Virus record (IMG/VR): IMGVR_UViG_3300044637_002283
Location: 1-59,722 of that record
Length of the DNA: 59,722 nt
Source: a virus
Direction: 5' to 3' (one strand)
Shown: piece after piece, positions 1-7,844 of the stretch
How positions within the stretch are numbered: position 1 is the stretch's first letter
Layout: every line of letters begins with the position of its first letter
Position numbers and translations under genes: made by a program
Notes under the pieces: generated by a model
The model's input: the letters and a program-made list of their open reading frames with translations, nothing else
What the model was told of the DNA's origin: nothing
Databases searched by the model: none

Positions 1-1
1 C

Positions 2-1480
2 TTGGGTGACGACACCTTCCAGACAGTGCTGGACCTCATCGACAGCAACGCCCTCTACCGTGGTAGTGAGCACCGTCGAGCTGTGCAGGAGTTTCAAAGC
101 CTCCAGCGTGCCTACCGTGCCTCAGGTGACGGCAGCCTGCATGTGTGGAGCAACGTCGGCAACCCTGTGGCACGCTTTCGCAACACGGTGATTGGCACGC
201 TGATCCAGGACCTCAGTGATGGTGTGGACCTCGAGCGTGCCGTGCGCGGTTTTGAGCAGAAGGTGGCCCCCACCAACTACAAGCGCACCACTGCACTCAT
301 CACGCCTGCCATGGTCACCAAGGCAGTGGAGAAGTTGCGTGAGCTGGATCTGGAGCGGAGCATCGAGCGGCGGTTTGCCCGACTGGAAGATGTGAGTGTC
401 AACGACGTGCTGTTTGTGGACAACAGTGTGCAGGCACAGATGCGAGATGGTCTCACCAGCCTGCTCATGGAGGCAGTCGGCTCAGCGCCGCCCAAGAACG
501 TGAGTGGTGTCACTGGCATCCCGGTGGCTGAGTTTGTGAGCGATGTGCTGCCCAAGGCGCGCCGAGTTGAGGTGCTGCTGAAGAATCAGCACCTGGGCAA
601 CTTTGTGAGCGTGACTGCACCTGTGCATGTGCATGTGGATGCTGGTCGGCTGTTCCGCTGGAACAACGATTTTGCGTGGAGCTATGATGGCGAGGTCGCA
701 GACAGCATCAAGGCTCGTGTCAAGCGGGCAGGTGGCAACACCAATGCAGCACTCCGAGTGAGTTTGGCCTGGAGCAACTATGACGACCTTGACATCCATG
801 CTCACTGCCCTGACGGTCACATCTACTACGGCAACCCTGGGCGCATCCTGGACGTGGACATGAATGCAGGCCGAGGCACCACTCGAGAGCCTGTGGAGAA
901 CCTCAGCTGGACTCGTCCGCTTGATGGTGTCTACCGCATTCAGGTCAACCAGTTCAGTCAGCGTGAGACTGACAACGTGGGCTTCACACTGGAGATTGAG
1001 TGCGAGGGCAAGGTCTCTCAGCTGAGCTATCCACTAGGTGTCAAAGGCACGGTGGACTGCATCACCTTCCAGATGGTGCGTGGCGAACTCACTGATCTCA
1101 AGATTGTCAACAAGTCAATCCGAGGCGGTGACGTGTCAACCCAGAAGTGGGGTGTGGCTACGGAAAACTTTGTGCCGGTCAGCACGCTGATGTGCAGTCC
1201 CAACCACTGGGAAAACGCAGGCGGTGTGGGCAACCAGCATTGGTTCTTCATCCTGGAAGGCTGCAAGAATCCCGAGGCCACTCGAGGCATCTACAACGAG
1301 TTCCTGCGAGGCGACCTCGAGCCTCATCGCAAGGTGTTTGAGGTGCTAGGCAACAAGACCAAGTGTGCACCCTCAGATCAGCAACTCAGTGGCGTGGGCT
1401 TCTCACGTGGACGCAACGACGAGGTCACTGTGCGAGTCTCAACCAACAACTCAACTCGTGCCTACAACATCATTTTTTGA
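2..1480 (+). CDS. YfaP/DUF2135-like protein, probably 5'-partial
   Basis: The reading frame is open from the first bases of the window, so the true start may lie upstream; the TTG at position 2 is only the first possible start. In the second half (roughly residues 250-340) there is a beta-rich block with LAWSNYDDLDIHAHCPDG, IYYGNP, LDVDMNAG and a later YRIQVNQF. This is the pattern of the DUF2135/YfaP family (W-x-n-x-x-DLDLHv...G..i.y.n....g..LDvD). The first half (about 240 residues) is not recognised and may be alpha-helical. The family is widespread but its biochemical role is not established. The next gene starts 14 bp downstream, so the two are probably co-transcribed. The family call is fairly secure; the function is unknown. 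Confidence 0.7.
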   Translation: MGDDTFQTVLDLIDSNALYRGSEHRRAVQEFQSLQRAYRASGDGSLHVWSNVGNPVARFRNTVIGTLIQDLSDGVDLERAVRGFEQKVAPTNYKRTTALITPAMVTKAVEKLRELDLERSIERRFARLEDVSVNDVLFVDNSVQAQMRDGLTSLLMEAVGSAPPKNVSGVTGIPVAEFVSDVLPKARRVEVLLKNQHLGNFVSVTAPVHVHVDAGRLFRWNNDFAWSYDGEVADSIKARVKRAGGNTNAALRVSLAWSNYDDLDIHAHCPDGHIYYGNPGRILDVDMNAGRGTTREPVENLSWTRPLDGVYRIQVNQFSQRETDNVGFTLEIECEGKVSQLSYPLGVKGTVDCITFQMVRGELTDLKIVNKSIRGGDVSTQKWGVATENFVPVSTLMCSPNHWENAGGVGNQHWFFILEGCKNPEATRGIYNEFLRGDLEPHRKVFEVLGNKTKCAPSDQQLSGVGFSRGRNDEVTVRVSTNNSTRAYNIIF

Positions 1481-1493
1481 AAGGACACCCAAC

Positions 1494-1898
1494 ATGAACG
1501 ATCTTTTTGTTACCGCTTCTCGACAGGCTTGGCGCTTTCCCAGCACTCGTGGCGAGCTCACCACCGAGCAACTGTGGAGCATGCCACTCCTAGCCAAGAA
1601 TGGCTTTGACCTCAACTCCGTGGCTCGGGGCCTCAACCAAGAGGTCAAGGACCTAGGCGAGGAAAGCTTTGTGGAAACACGGAGCAACCCTGCTCGCTCC
1701 ACTGCTGAAGGCAAGCTGGAACTGGTCAAATCCATCATCGCTGTGCGACAGGAAGAGAACCGGCTGGCCGAGCAGCGTGCCCAGCGTGCTGTGGAGCGTG
1801 CTCGCATCCTGGATGCACTGGCAGCTCGCGAATCCGAAGAGCTCACCAAGGCCAGCAAGGATGAGCTGCTGGCCCGCCTGGCCCAGCTGGACGGCTGA
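1494..1898 (+). CDS. Hypothetical helical protein, 134 aa
   Basis: Start chosen at ATG 1494, preceded by AAGGA (1480-1484). An upstream in-frame ATG would overlap the previous gene by more than 100 bp. The C-terminal half is very rich in Glu, Arg, Ala and Gln (RLAEQRAQRAVERARILDAL) and should form a long charged helix or coiled coil. The N-terminal half has short aromatic motifs (WRFPSTRGELTTEQLWSMPL). I do not recognise the family. The gene is followed at once by a strong intrinsic terminator, so it closes the first transcription unit. Confidence 0.7.
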   Translation: MNDLFVTASRQAWRFPSTRGELTTEQLWSMPLLAKNGFDLNSVARGLNQEVKDLGEESFVETRSNPARSTAEGKLELVKSIIAVRQEENRLAEQRAQRAVERARILDALAARESEELTKASKDELLARLAQLDG

Positions 1899-1904
1899 TT
1901 GCTC

Positions 1905-1939
1905 AAGTGAGGGGTGTGACCGTGCCCCTCACTTTTTCT
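1905..1939 (+). terminator. Intrinsic terminator after the first operon
   Basis: Perfect inverted repeat AAGTGAGGGG (1905-1914) / CCCCTCACTT (1925-1934) with a 10-nt loop, running into TTTTTCT. This is a canonical Rho-independent terminator 7 nt after the stop of the 1494-1898 gene and just before the next promoter. Confidence 0.88.
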
Positions 1940-1940
1940 C

Positions 1941-1968
1941 TTGACTCAGTCTATGTCTGTGCTACTAT
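1941..1968 (+). promoter_or_regulatory. Early sigma70-like promoter
   Basis: TTGACT (1941-1946), 16-bp spacer, TACTAT (1963-1968) preceded by the extended -10 triplet TGC. It lies directly after a terminator and 28 bp before the GTG of the 1996 gene. Member of the repeated early promoter family. Confidence 0.75.
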
Positions 1969-1995
1969 GCCTATTGACACGCAAGAGGTGAGAAC

Positions 1996-2691
1996 GTGAG
2001 CCTGATCAACAAGCGTATTGCAGACAGCATCCGACGCTACCCCACTCTTTATCGCTGCCGTACTGATGTGCTGGAACAGTGGTTTTGTGTGATTGGCAAT
2101 GGCATGGAATGGCAGGATGGACAGCTAGTGAGCATATTTGACGAGCCACCTTTGCGCACTGTGGAACAGCTGGTAGCAGAAAACACCAAGTGGATGAGAG
2201 AGCGGCTGGAGGAAGATGCCAACGAGATGGATGCCTCTACTTTGGCTCGATATCGTGTGATGATCCAGCAGGAGAGCATGCGGATTAGGGCCACCGTCGA
2301 AAATGCCAATGATCTGGCACTAGTGGAGTGGAGCCACAACACACCGACCAGGCTCAGAGACAGCTTCTCAGCCAAAAGCATTTATCCTCTCTGTGCCTAC
2401 AGCCGGATGAGCCAGGTGCCAGATGATGTTGACCCCGAATGGCTTGCAGCAGTGCGTGAGATGATTTTTGTAGTGTTTCGCAGTGAGCCTGACCAGTATG
2501 GATTTGACCCTGAAACCAATGCGAAACAGCACGAGGCCAACATCCAGTTTGCGAGCCAAACTTCGGCTCACTTGGCTCAACGTTTTGGTGATGGTGGTCG
2601 GCCAGCCAGCTATGAATCTTGGTGCTCACGCCAACGGGCATTCAACATCAAGGTCAAGGCAATGATTCAAGACATTTTGACAGGAGTGTAA
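1996..2691 (+). CDS. Hypothetical protein, 231 aa
   Basis: GTG start at 1996 with AAGAGG 8 bp upstream and a good promoter at 1941-1968. The protein is soluble and mostly helical with many Glu/Arg residues in the middle; it has no signal peptide, membrane segment or motif that I recognise. The gene after it starts 4 bp downstream, so they form an operon with 2695-3703. Accessory early gene of unknown function. Confidence 0.7.
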   Translation: MSLINKRIADSIRRYPTLYRCRTDVLEQWFCVIGNGMEWQDGQLVSIFDEPPLRTVEQLVAENTKWMRERLEEDANEMDASTLARYRVMIQQESMRIRATVENANDLALVEWSHNTPTRLRDSFSAKSIYPLCAYSRMSQVPDDVDPEWLAAVREMIFVVFRSEPDQYGFDPETNAKQHEANIQFASQTSAHLAQRFGDGGRPASYESWCSRQRAFNIKVKAMIQDILTGV

Positions 2692-2694
2692 ACC

Positions 2695-3177
2695 GTGCAA
2701 GTCAACAGTGATCAATGGTATGTGAAGTGGTTCCTATGGAACTGCAATATTCTGGACCGGTGGCTCAATCCAGGATACGCTAGTCGACGAGTAGAGAGGG
2801 CTATGAATAAGGGCACCGACCTCTGCACCTTCTTCCGCACAATCCTGCTGGGCACCCTGGTGGCCCTGCTGAACTTGGCTGTGTGGGCGTGGGTGGCGTT
2901 TGTGATGCTGGTGATGCCCTTCCTGCTGTTCAATGTCACAACGGTGGCCATGACTGTGGGACTTTTTGTTGGTGTGTTTGCTGCCGCTATGTTGGTGGCA
3001 ACGGCTGTTGTGGGAGCACCTGAGGCCATCCGGTGGGTGGCAAGAAAGACCAGCAGCGCAGTCAAGAAAGCTCCTCAGCGTGCGCCCACATTCCTACAGG
3101 TGTTTGGGCGCTATCTCATTGGCGTCAAACAGCGTTTTTGCCCCACCATCACCATTAAGGACAACAACAATGATTAA
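2695..3177 (+). CDS. Small membrane protein, 160 aa
   Basis: GTG start 4 bp after the previous stop. Two strongly hydrophobic stretches (about residues 48-75 and 80-105) should span the membrane, followed by a basic C-terminal tail (RKTSSAVKKAPQRAP) expected on the cytoplasmic side. The family is not recognised. Its 3' end overlaps the start of the next gene (also membrane-anchored) by 8 bp, suggesting the two act together at the host inner membrane. Confidence 0.65.
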   Translation: MQVNSDQWYVKWFLWNCNILDRWLNPGYASRRVERAMNKGTDLCTFFRTILLGTLVALLNLAVWAWVAFVMLVMPFLLFNVTTVAMTVGLFVGVFAAAMLVATAVVGAPEAIRWVARKTSSAVKKAPQRAPTFLQVFGRYLIGVKQRFCPTITIKDNNND

Positions 3178-3499
3178 CATCATCCGCAACGGCAGCTTTT
3201 TGATCCCCCCAATGGGAGCAGTGGTGGCTGTGGCTGTCACCAGCCTGGCGCTGTTTTTCATGGTCCTAGGCAGCAAAGAAACTCGAGTGCGAACCTCTGA
3301 CGCACGGTGTGAGGTGGGCGAAGTTGTCAGCGGCAGCGAGACCATCCGCGTCAAGCTGCTGTGTGATGAGGCGGGTGAGAAGACAGCCACCAGCACCGGC
3401 CAGGCCGAAACTGTGCTGGCCATCCTCAAAACCAACCCCGCCACTGTGGTGTGCAATGTCATGCATACTGGCTGGGCACGGGACTGCCGCGTGCCCTAA
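3170..3499 (+). CDS. Membrane-anchored small protein, 109 aa
   Basis: Start chosen at ATG 3170, overlapping the preceding gene by 8 bp, which suggests translational coupling. One N-terminal hydrophobic segment (about residues 12-35, GAVVAVAVTSLALFFMVLG) looks like a signal anchor. The rest is a soluble domain with four cysteines, including a CEV...LLCD pair, that could form disulphides in the periplasm. No family recognised. Confidence 0.62.
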   Translation: MINIIRNGSFLIPPMGAVVAVAVTSLALFFMVLGSKETRVRTSDARCEVGEVVSGSETIRVKLLCDEAGEKTATSTGQAETVLAILKTNPATVVCNVMHTGWARDCRVP

Positions 3500-3511
3500 A
3501 GGATAGAGTAG

Positions 3512-3703
3512 ATGGTAAGGATCATTGGCAAGGACGAGCGGGAGATGCGGCGTGTGACCTGTCGGTTCTGCGCCAGCATTTTGGAGTACACCCAGAGCGA
3601 GACCACCACACGGTGGGTAGGAGACTACAGCGGTGACCGTGAGCAGATTAGAGAGCTGGCTTGCCCGGGATGCGGCAACAAAATTCCGGTGAAATTTTAT
3701 TGA
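3512..3703 (+). CDS. Small zinc-ribbon-like protein, 63 aa
   Basis: ATG 3512 follows AGGATAGAG. Two Cys pairs, CRFC (residue 13 onward) and CPGC (residue 52 onward), spaced by about 35 residues, form a plausible four-cysteine zinc ribbon. The function is unknown; such small zinc proteins in phages often bind nucleic acid or host proteins. Last gene of the operon starting at 1996. Confidence 0.6.
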   Translation: MVRIIGKDEREMRRVTCRFCASILEYTQSETTTRWVGDYSGDREQIRELACPGCGNKIPVKFY

Positions 3704-3712
3704 AAATTCCAG

Positions 3713-3740
3713 TTGACACCTCTGTGATTTGTGCTATTAT
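3713..3740 (+). promoter_or_regulatory. Early sigma70-like promoter
   Basis: TTGACA (3713-3718), 16-bp spacer, TGC then TATTAT (3735-3740), 26 bp before the next gene. The start-site region GGCGTAGAGCA resembles that of sister promoters. Confidence 0.82.
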
Positions 3741-3765
3741 CCAGGCGTAGAGCAAAGGCTAGGTG

Positions 3766-4080
3766 ATGCCAAACGAGTGCCCAGACTGTGACAGCATGTG
3801 GTGCAGACAGCGTGGCTGCCAAGGCAGCATTCCACAACTTCCCCCATATGAGGAGATCCGTCCCATGACCAAGCGTTTTACCATCGAGCGTGTGATCAAG
3901 GTCTATGATGAGGACACCGGTAACCACTTTTATGTGGGTCCCGATGCTGACGGACTTGATGGTATGGAGATTCGAGATGTCAATAGCGAGGGCAAGATTG
4001 ACGCTCGCTTCTTCATAGGGCGCGAGCAAGCTGTGCTGGTGGCACAGGCCATCCTCGAGCTATATGGGGACAAGCAGTGA
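3766..4080 (+). CDS. Hypothetical protein with Cys-rich N-terminus, 104 aa
   Basis: A GTG (3763) and an ATG (3766) are adjacent and in frame; I chose the ATG. The N-terminus has CPDCDSMWC and RQRGC, a possible zinc site. The remainder is an acidic alpha/beta domain (VYDEDTGNHFYVGPDADGLD). No family recognised. The stop overlaps the GTG of the next gene. Confidence 0.65.
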   Translation: MPNECPDCDSMWCRQRGCQGSIPQLPPYEEIRPMTKRFTIERVIKVYDEDTGNHFYVGPDADGLDGMEIRDVNSEGKIDARFFIGREQAVLVAQAILELYGDKQ

Positions 4081-4313
4081 GCCGGGCTGCACTCAAGCCC
4101 AAGCTTGATGATCAGGATCTTGCAGAGATCCGCAAGGATCACGATTGGTGGATGGCAGCCGCTCCTCCCAACTGCGTGTTGATTGGGTGGACCGATCGAG
4201 AAAGCGCAGTGTTTCAACAGGGTCCTGGTCCGTTTCCCAAAACCATCACCATTCCTGGTGTGGCAGCCGAATACATCCACACTCTTCTCAAAGGCAAGGA
4301 ACTCACACCATGA
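4077..4313 (+). CDS. Hypothetical protein, 78 aa
   Basis: GTG start inside GTGA shared with the previous stop (4 bp overlap), a typical translational coupling. The product is small and soluble with no motif that I recognise. It is in turn coupled to the next gene through an ATGA overlap. Confidence 0.6.
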   Translation: MSRAALKPKLDDQDLAEIRKDHDWWMAAAPPNCVLIGWTDRESAVFQQGPGPFPKTITIPGVAAEYIHTLLKGKELTP

Positions 4314-4666
4314 GCAAGCCCAATGCTAGAGACCGGCGCACTGTTGAACGTCGTCGTGATCTTGACCAATACAGCGGACCTTACCGTCTAGAGGACCTAC
4401 CTGAGCTGCAACATGGTGCTGTATTGGTTCTTGACAGCTGGTATGATGAAACCTCAGTGTATCTTGCCTGGGAAGAGCTAGAGAGTGAGGAAGAGTGGAG
4501 GGCTCGAGTCAAAAAGCTCGATGCGGCTGCTGCTCGTCGCGCCCAGAATCCCACACCACGCAAAAGCAAGGAGCAGAGGCTGCTGGAGCAGGCTCGCCAA
4601 AAGCTCACGCCAGAAGAGTTGGCTGCCTTGGTTCGAGATGCCAGGAATAGCTTGACAATGTCCTAA
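4310..4666 (+). CDS. Hypothetical charged helical protein, 118 aa
   Basis: Start at ATG 4310, overlapping the previous TGA by 4 bp. Highly charged (Arg/Glu), with a long predicted helix in the C-terminal half (EEEWRARVKKLDAAAARRA). No known domain. Its last codons overlap the -35 of the next promoter. Confidence 0.6.
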   Translation: MSKPNARDRRTVERRRDLDQYSGPYRLEDLPELQHGAVLVLDSWYDETSVYLAWEELESEEEWRARVKKLDAAAARRAQNPTPRKSKEQRLLEQARQKLTPEELAALVRDARNSLTMS

Positions 4667-4679
4667 AGCCTGCTATAGT
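4652..4679 (+). promoter_or_regulatory. Early sigma70-like promoter
   Basis: TTGACA (4652-4657), 16-bp spacer, CTGC then TATAGT (4674-4679). Drives the 4703 gene. The -35 lies inside the 3' end of the preceding gene. Confidence 0.82.
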
Positions 4680-4702
4680 GGTCACACAAACGAGGAAAGC
4701 TC

Positions 4703-4930
4703 ATGAATCACCAGCAGGACAGAGATCTACAAGTTTGGCTTGTCACGCTCGATGGAACTCAACAGGCCCATAATGTGGTTGTTGAGCTCAAGAAACTAGG
4801 ATTCTTGCAGTTGACGGTAATGGATGCAATTGGCGTGATCACCGGCAGGGCAGATCAGTCTATTGCCGAGGCAGCTCGCATCCTCCCGGGTGTTTTGGAT
4901 GTGGAACCAGAAACTCCAGTGTCAGTTTGA
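4703..4930 (+). CDS. Hypothetical protein, 75 aa
   Basis: ATG start with GAGGA 7 bp upstream. The order of predicted strands and helices (LQVWLVTLDG, NVVVELKKLGF, VIT-GRADQSIAEAARILPGVLDVE) resembles a small ferredoxin-like/BON-type alpha-beta fold, but this is only a resemblance. Function unknown. Confidence 0.6.
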   Translation: MNHQQDRDLQVWLVTLDGTQQAHNVVVELKKLGFLQLTVMDAIGVITGRADQSIAEAARILPGVLDVEPETPVSV

Positions 4931-4951
4931 TATCTCAAGGAGTACCGGATA

Positions 4952-5170
4952 GTGCAGGACGTATTTGGTCAGGATTTGAACGTTGGCGATAAGGTGGCTC
5001 TGACCCCGCACGGATACAAGAGCCTGGTTGTTGGCACGATTGTAGGATTCACAGCACAGCAGGTGCGAGTCAGCTATGAGCGACGACGCCGGTATGGCGA
5101 TACGGAGGAGACCACAATCCTTCGACCTCCCGGTGATTTGGTCAAAGCCCCAGAACATTTTACCTCTTGA
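4952..5170 (+). CDS. Small SH3/KOW-like protein, 72 aa
   Basis: GTG start, AAGGAG at 4937-4942. The pattern LNVGDKVALTPHGYKSLVVG is typical of small SH3/KOW-like barrels (a 'D.V' turn followed by G-separated strands). Such folds often bind RNA or proteins. Function not known; the end of the gene overlaps the next promoter. Confidence 0.58.
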   Translation: MQDVFGQDLNVGDKVALTPHGYKSLVVGTIVGFTAQQVRVSYERRRRYGDTEETTILRPPGDLVKAPEHFTS

Positions 5171-5194
5171 CATTCAGCTCGAGTCTGCTATAAT
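5167..5194 (+). promoter_or_regulatory. Early sigma70-like promoter (best match)
   Basis: TTGACA (5167-5172), 16 bp, CTGC then TATAAT (5189-5194): both hexamers match the sigma70 consensus, with an extended -10. Confidence 0.88.
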
Positions 5195-5219
5195 CCCCAC
5201 ATCAAGCGAGGACAGCACC

Positions 5220-5489
5220 ATGTCAATCAACACCAGTGAGCTTTGGGTTGTGGTCTATATCCACAATAATCCCTACAGCTTTGACACTGGCATGCCGGAC
5301 ACGGTCTACCTCAAGCGGGAGGAGGCTGAAGCTGCCTGCCGTGAGCTCAACAGCATGCCCAAAACTTTCAGTTGGGAACGCGAAAATCCCTATTCTGCTG
5401 AAAGCCTGTATGATCGCATGCTGACTATTCGGGACGAGAGTCGGCGAGAAGGTGAGCGAGACGAGCGTCGCAACGCTGACGGCTACTAG
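5220..5489 (+). CDS. Hypothetical protein, 89 aa
   Basis: ATG 5220 is chosen because GAGGACAG lies just upstream and the promoter at 5167-5194 excludes earlier starts. Contains WVVVYIHNN..., then a helix with EEAEAACRELN, a layout seen in many small phage proteins. Very acidic/basic C-terminus (RREGERDERRN). Function unknown. Confidence 0.62.
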   Translation: MSINTSELWVVVYIHNNPYSFDTGMPDTVYLKREEAEAACRELNSMPKTFSWERENPYSAESLYDRMLTIRDESRREGERDERRNADGY

Positions 5490-5497
5490 GGGGAAAA

Positions 5498-5722
5498 GTG
5501 ACCATCAACCGCAAGGCGTTTCAAACACCACAGAAAACTTGGCATGCAGTCAAGTGGACTCGCAAGGGGCGAGGATCCTACACTGATTTCGAAGCGGCCA
5601 AAAGGTGGTGCAACGCTCATGCTGGAGTCTACAGAGGTGACTGGTGTTACCATTATGGCCCTTGGGAATTCAAGTTTCGCGACCCCGCTATAGCCTTGAT
5701 GTTTCAACTTACATGGTGCTAG
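5498..5722 (+). CDS. Small protein of the local 'DA..F.L.W' family, 74 aa
   Basis: GTG start after AGGGGGAAAA. The C-terminus has W-x-F-K-F-R-D-P-A-I-A-L-M-F-Q-L-T-W, closely like the ends of the proteins at 16801, 19306 and 19558 in this window. They look like paralogues of one small fold ending in a helix that carries the F.L.W motif. Function unknown. Confidence 0.62.
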   Translation: MTINRKAFQTPQKTWHAVKWTRKGRGSYTDFEAAKRWCNAHAGVYRGDWCYHYGPWEFKFRDPAIALMFQLTWC

Positions 5723-5723
5723 T

Positions 5724-5978
5724 ATGAAATGGGAATGGACTCTGTCCGTAGTTGCTGAGCGTGATGCCTCAGGCAAGCGTCGTCGACTTGAGGAGCATGA
5801 GACAGCCGTGGAGGTGCAAGATGGTGGACAGGCACAGCTTGTGGAGTTTGCAAACACCAGTGAGACCGGGCTGTTTGTGCGCTTGCAGAGCTGGGATGAT
5901 CAGCGCGAGCATACCGAAATGGCTCAGTTGCTGAACAAGCGAGTGCGAGTCACTGTGGAGGTGCTGGACGATGAATGA
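5724..5978 (+). CDS. Hypothetical protein, 84 aa
   Basis: ATG directly after the previous stop (1-bp gap). Predicted all-beta with an acidic surface. No family recognised. Overlaps the next gene by 8 bp. Confidence 0.6.
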   Translation: MKWEWTLSVVAERDASGKRRRLEEHETAVEVQDGGQAQLVEFANTSETGLFVRLQSWDDQREHTEMAQLLNKRVRVTVEVLDDE

Positions 5979-6285
5979 AGTTTCAAAGATGATTTGTGTG
6001 GGCATGATCCTGGCTTCAAAAAAGCGCAAGCCTGACAGCTTGTTTGTGGTCACGCATCTCTATCAGCGAGAGTACGCCAATGGTAATCTCGCTGATAGAG
6101 CAACAGGATTGATAATTAGCAAAAAGCGTGACCCTGAACCTTGGCTCGAAACTCGGGCTCACGGTGCTCCCCCTCCGGGGATTGATGGGAGTGAGCTCCG
6201 CGACCTAGATGTTAGAAGTCTCGAGCAGATGTTTCCCCATGTGTGGTTTGATCCAGTTGTGCCAGAGCATGAGGAAGACAAGTGA
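5971..6285 (+). CDS. Hypothetical protein, 104 aa
   Basis: ATG 5971 overlaps the previous stop by 8 bp. Begins with a beta strand (KMICVGMILASKKRKPD). Soluble, with no recognised motif. Ends just before a new promoter. Confidence 0.6.
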   Translation: MNEVSKMICVGMILASKKRKPDSLFVVTHLYQREYANGNLADRATGLIISKKRDPEPWLETRAHGAPPPGIDGSELRDLDVRSLEQMFPHVWFDPVVPEHEEDK

Positions 6286-6295
6286 ATTTTTCTGG

Positions 6296-6323
6296 TTGAC
6301 AATCTTCTCTAGGCTGCTACAAT
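6296..6323 (+). promoter_or_regulatory. Early sigma70-like promoter
   Basis: TTGACA (6296-6301), 16 bp, CTGC then TACAAT (6318-6323), followed by GGCGGGGCAAGCA, which is shared in form with the starts at 15797 and 17688. Confidence 0.83.
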
Positions 6324-6349
6324 GGCGGGGCAAGCAAGGAGCTAGAGCG

Positions 6350-6505
6350 ATGGACGACCTCAGCAAACTGATTGGGCGCACTGTAGCCAAAGCCGAAATG
6401 TTTGGAGACGGTTATTTCCGGCTCACGTTTGAGGACGGAAGCGAGCTGGATGTGATGGCGCACGGCACTGAGCCGCAGTGGTTGAGTGTTGACTTCACCG
6501 ATTGA
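6350..6505 (+). CDS. Very small protein, 51 aa; paralogue of the 8100 gene
   Basis: ATG 6350 with AAGGAG upstream (6336-6341). The sequence LIGRTVAKAEMFGDGYFRLTFEDGSELDV aligns along its whole length with the 53-aa protein at 8100-8261 (FVGRTV...GDEYLEIRFDDGTCLTV...SWLDVD). Short beta-hairpin-rich protein. The paralogy supports it being a real gene despite its size. Confidence 0.65.
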   Translation: MDDLSKLIGRTVAKAEMFGDGYFRLTFEDGSELDVMAHGTEPQWLSVDFTD

Positions 6506-6530
6506 CAGAGCAGTAGCCTTCAGCTAGTAT
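6502..6530 (+). promoter_or_regulatory. Early sigma70-like promoter
   Basis: TTGACA (6502-6507), 17 bp, TAGTAT (6525-6530). The -35 overlaps the stop of the preceding gene. Slightly weaker -10 than its sisters. Confidence 0.7.
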
Positions 6531-6555
6531 GCGCTACCAAAAGAGGAGTTGTGCT

Positions 6556-6864
6556 ATGCAGTTTGTTGTTATTGATCTCAAGACTCGCTGCCTGGTGAAG
6601 CATCCGCGCACTCGGAAGGAAACCTACAGCACTGAGCGTGCTGCCAAAGCGGCGAAGACCCGCTTGACCAAAATTGATATGGACGCCTATCTCGCAGGCA
6701 AAAAGTATCCTCGCTCCGACTATGAGGTTATGGACGAGGCAACATACAAGGCACAGGTGCCCATGCGGGAGGTCACTAATCTTATGACGGGAGCCACCGT
6801 GCTCGAGCGTGCTGACACACCGTGGCACTGTTCAGTCGGTAGTGAGAGTTACTGGAGCAGCTGA
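6556..6864 (+). CDS. Hypothetical protein, 102 aa
   Basis: ATG 6556 chosen because AGAGGAG (6543-6549) is ideally spaced. Lys/Arg-rich in the middle (ERAAKAAKTRLTK). No recognised family. A new gene begins 1 bp after its stop. Confidence 0.6.
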   Translation: MQFVVIDLKTRCLVKHPRTRKETYSTERAAKAAKTRLTKIDMDAYLAGKKYPRSDYEVMDEATYKAQVPMREVTNLMTGATVLERADTPWHCSVGSESYWSS

Positions 6865-6865
6865 C

Positions 6866-7183
6866 GTGAGTAAACTGGTGACAGATGGTCATGTGGCTGT
6901 GCTCTACAGCCCAGGTTTTGGATCATGTTGGTATGACCCCAGCTTTCCCTCCTGCCTAACTGATCCCGCAGTAGTAGATTGGGTGATGGCGGGAAAACCC
7001 AAAAGCCAATTGAGAGAAATTATAACCTATCTCGCTCTAGCTTACGGTGAGGAATTCGGGATTGGCGGGTTGGATCAGCTCGCAGTCTCATGGATCCCTG
7101 AGGGCACACGGTTTGTGGTGCATGACTATGATGGCAGCGAATATATCTTGCGAGAAGATAAAATGCCGTGGAGTGTGGCATAA
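6866..7183 (+). CDS. Hypothetical protein, 105 aa
   Basis: GTG 6866 chosen: GGAGCAG sits 6-12 bp upstream and earlier in-frame ATGs would overlap the previous gene. Middle region TYLALAYGEEFGIGGLDQLAVSWIP followed by F-V-V-H-D-Y-D-G-S-E is seen in small phage proteins of unknown role. Confidence 0.62.
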   Translation: MSKLVTDGHVAVLYSPGFGSCWYDPSFPSCLTDPAVVDWVMAGKPKSQLREIITYLALAYGEEFGIGGLDQLAVSWIPEGTRFVVHDYDGSEYILREDKMPWSVA

Positions 7184-7198
7184 TCCAGAAAAAACTGG

Positions 7199-7226
7199 TT
7201 GACTGAAACCAAAACTTTGCTAATAT
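7199..7226 (+). promoter_or_regulatory. Early sigma70-like promoter
   Basis: TTGACT (7199-7204), 16 bp, TTGC then TAATAT (7221-7226). A small hairpin CCAG-AAAAAA-CTGG sits just upstream. Confidence 0.75.
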
Positions 7227-7277
7227 GTGAGCACGCAAGCAGCAGGGGCTGGTTGCACAACAGGAAAGAAGGTTACA

Positions 7278-7508
7278 ATGGGTATCAGCACTGAACTGGC
7301 TCGGAAGATCCTCTCGGACGAGATCGACATCTATGATGCGGTGGCATATGGTGAAGGCTGCACCAACGAGGAGCATAACTACCTGCAGAACATGTATGAC
7401 GAGATTGCTGCTGAGCACTTCCTGCATCGGGACGATGCCTCTGAAGAGATCATGGAACGCATCTACGATTGCATTTATGACGACTTTGGCGAGGAGGCTG
7501 TGGCGTAA
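7278..7508 (+). CDS. Small acidic protein, 76 aa
   Basis: ATG 7278, with AGGAAAGAAGG just upstream. Strongly acidic, helical; no recognised family. Its charge would suit mimicry of nucleic acid or inhibition of a host protein, but that is only a guess. Confidence 0.6.
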   Translation: MGISTELARKILSDEIDIYDAVAYGEGCTNEEHNYLQNMYDEIAAEHFLHRDDASEEIMERIYDCIYDDFGEEAVA

Positions 7509-7552
7509 CAGCCACACCCACCACAGCAACAAGCAGAACTGAGGTACCAAAA

Positions 7553-7834
7553 ATGAACACGCAAACTTCTGTTTCCGAATGCCTCCAGGAAGCTGACGAG
7601 GTGATCCAGAGCCTGAAGGAAGCAGGCTATGACTACAGCCACAAGCGTGCCGAGATTGCTCTGCTGTTTGATACTCAGCTCTACAACGGCAACTGGGACT
7701 GCACCACGGACTTTGACGATGGTACCCCGGACCTCCGATTGATCCAGGAGGACGAGTATGACCAGCACATGGATGATGAGGACAAGCCTGACTCAGTCAC
7801 CTATGCTGCCGGGCACTATGTGATGCTGGCCTAG
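7553..7834 (+). CDS. Small acidic protein, 93 aa
   Basis: ATG 7553 after GAGG (7541-7544). Acidic C-terminal half (EDEYDQHMDDEDKPD). Helical N-terminus. No recognised family. Probably in one operon with 7278 and 7845. Confidence 0.6.
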   Translation: MNTQTSVSECLQEADEVIQSLKEAGYDYSHKRAEIALLFDTQLYNGNWDCTTDFDDGTPDLRLIQEDEYDQHMDDEDKPDSVTYAAGHYVMLA

Positions 7835-7844
7835 GAACACAAAA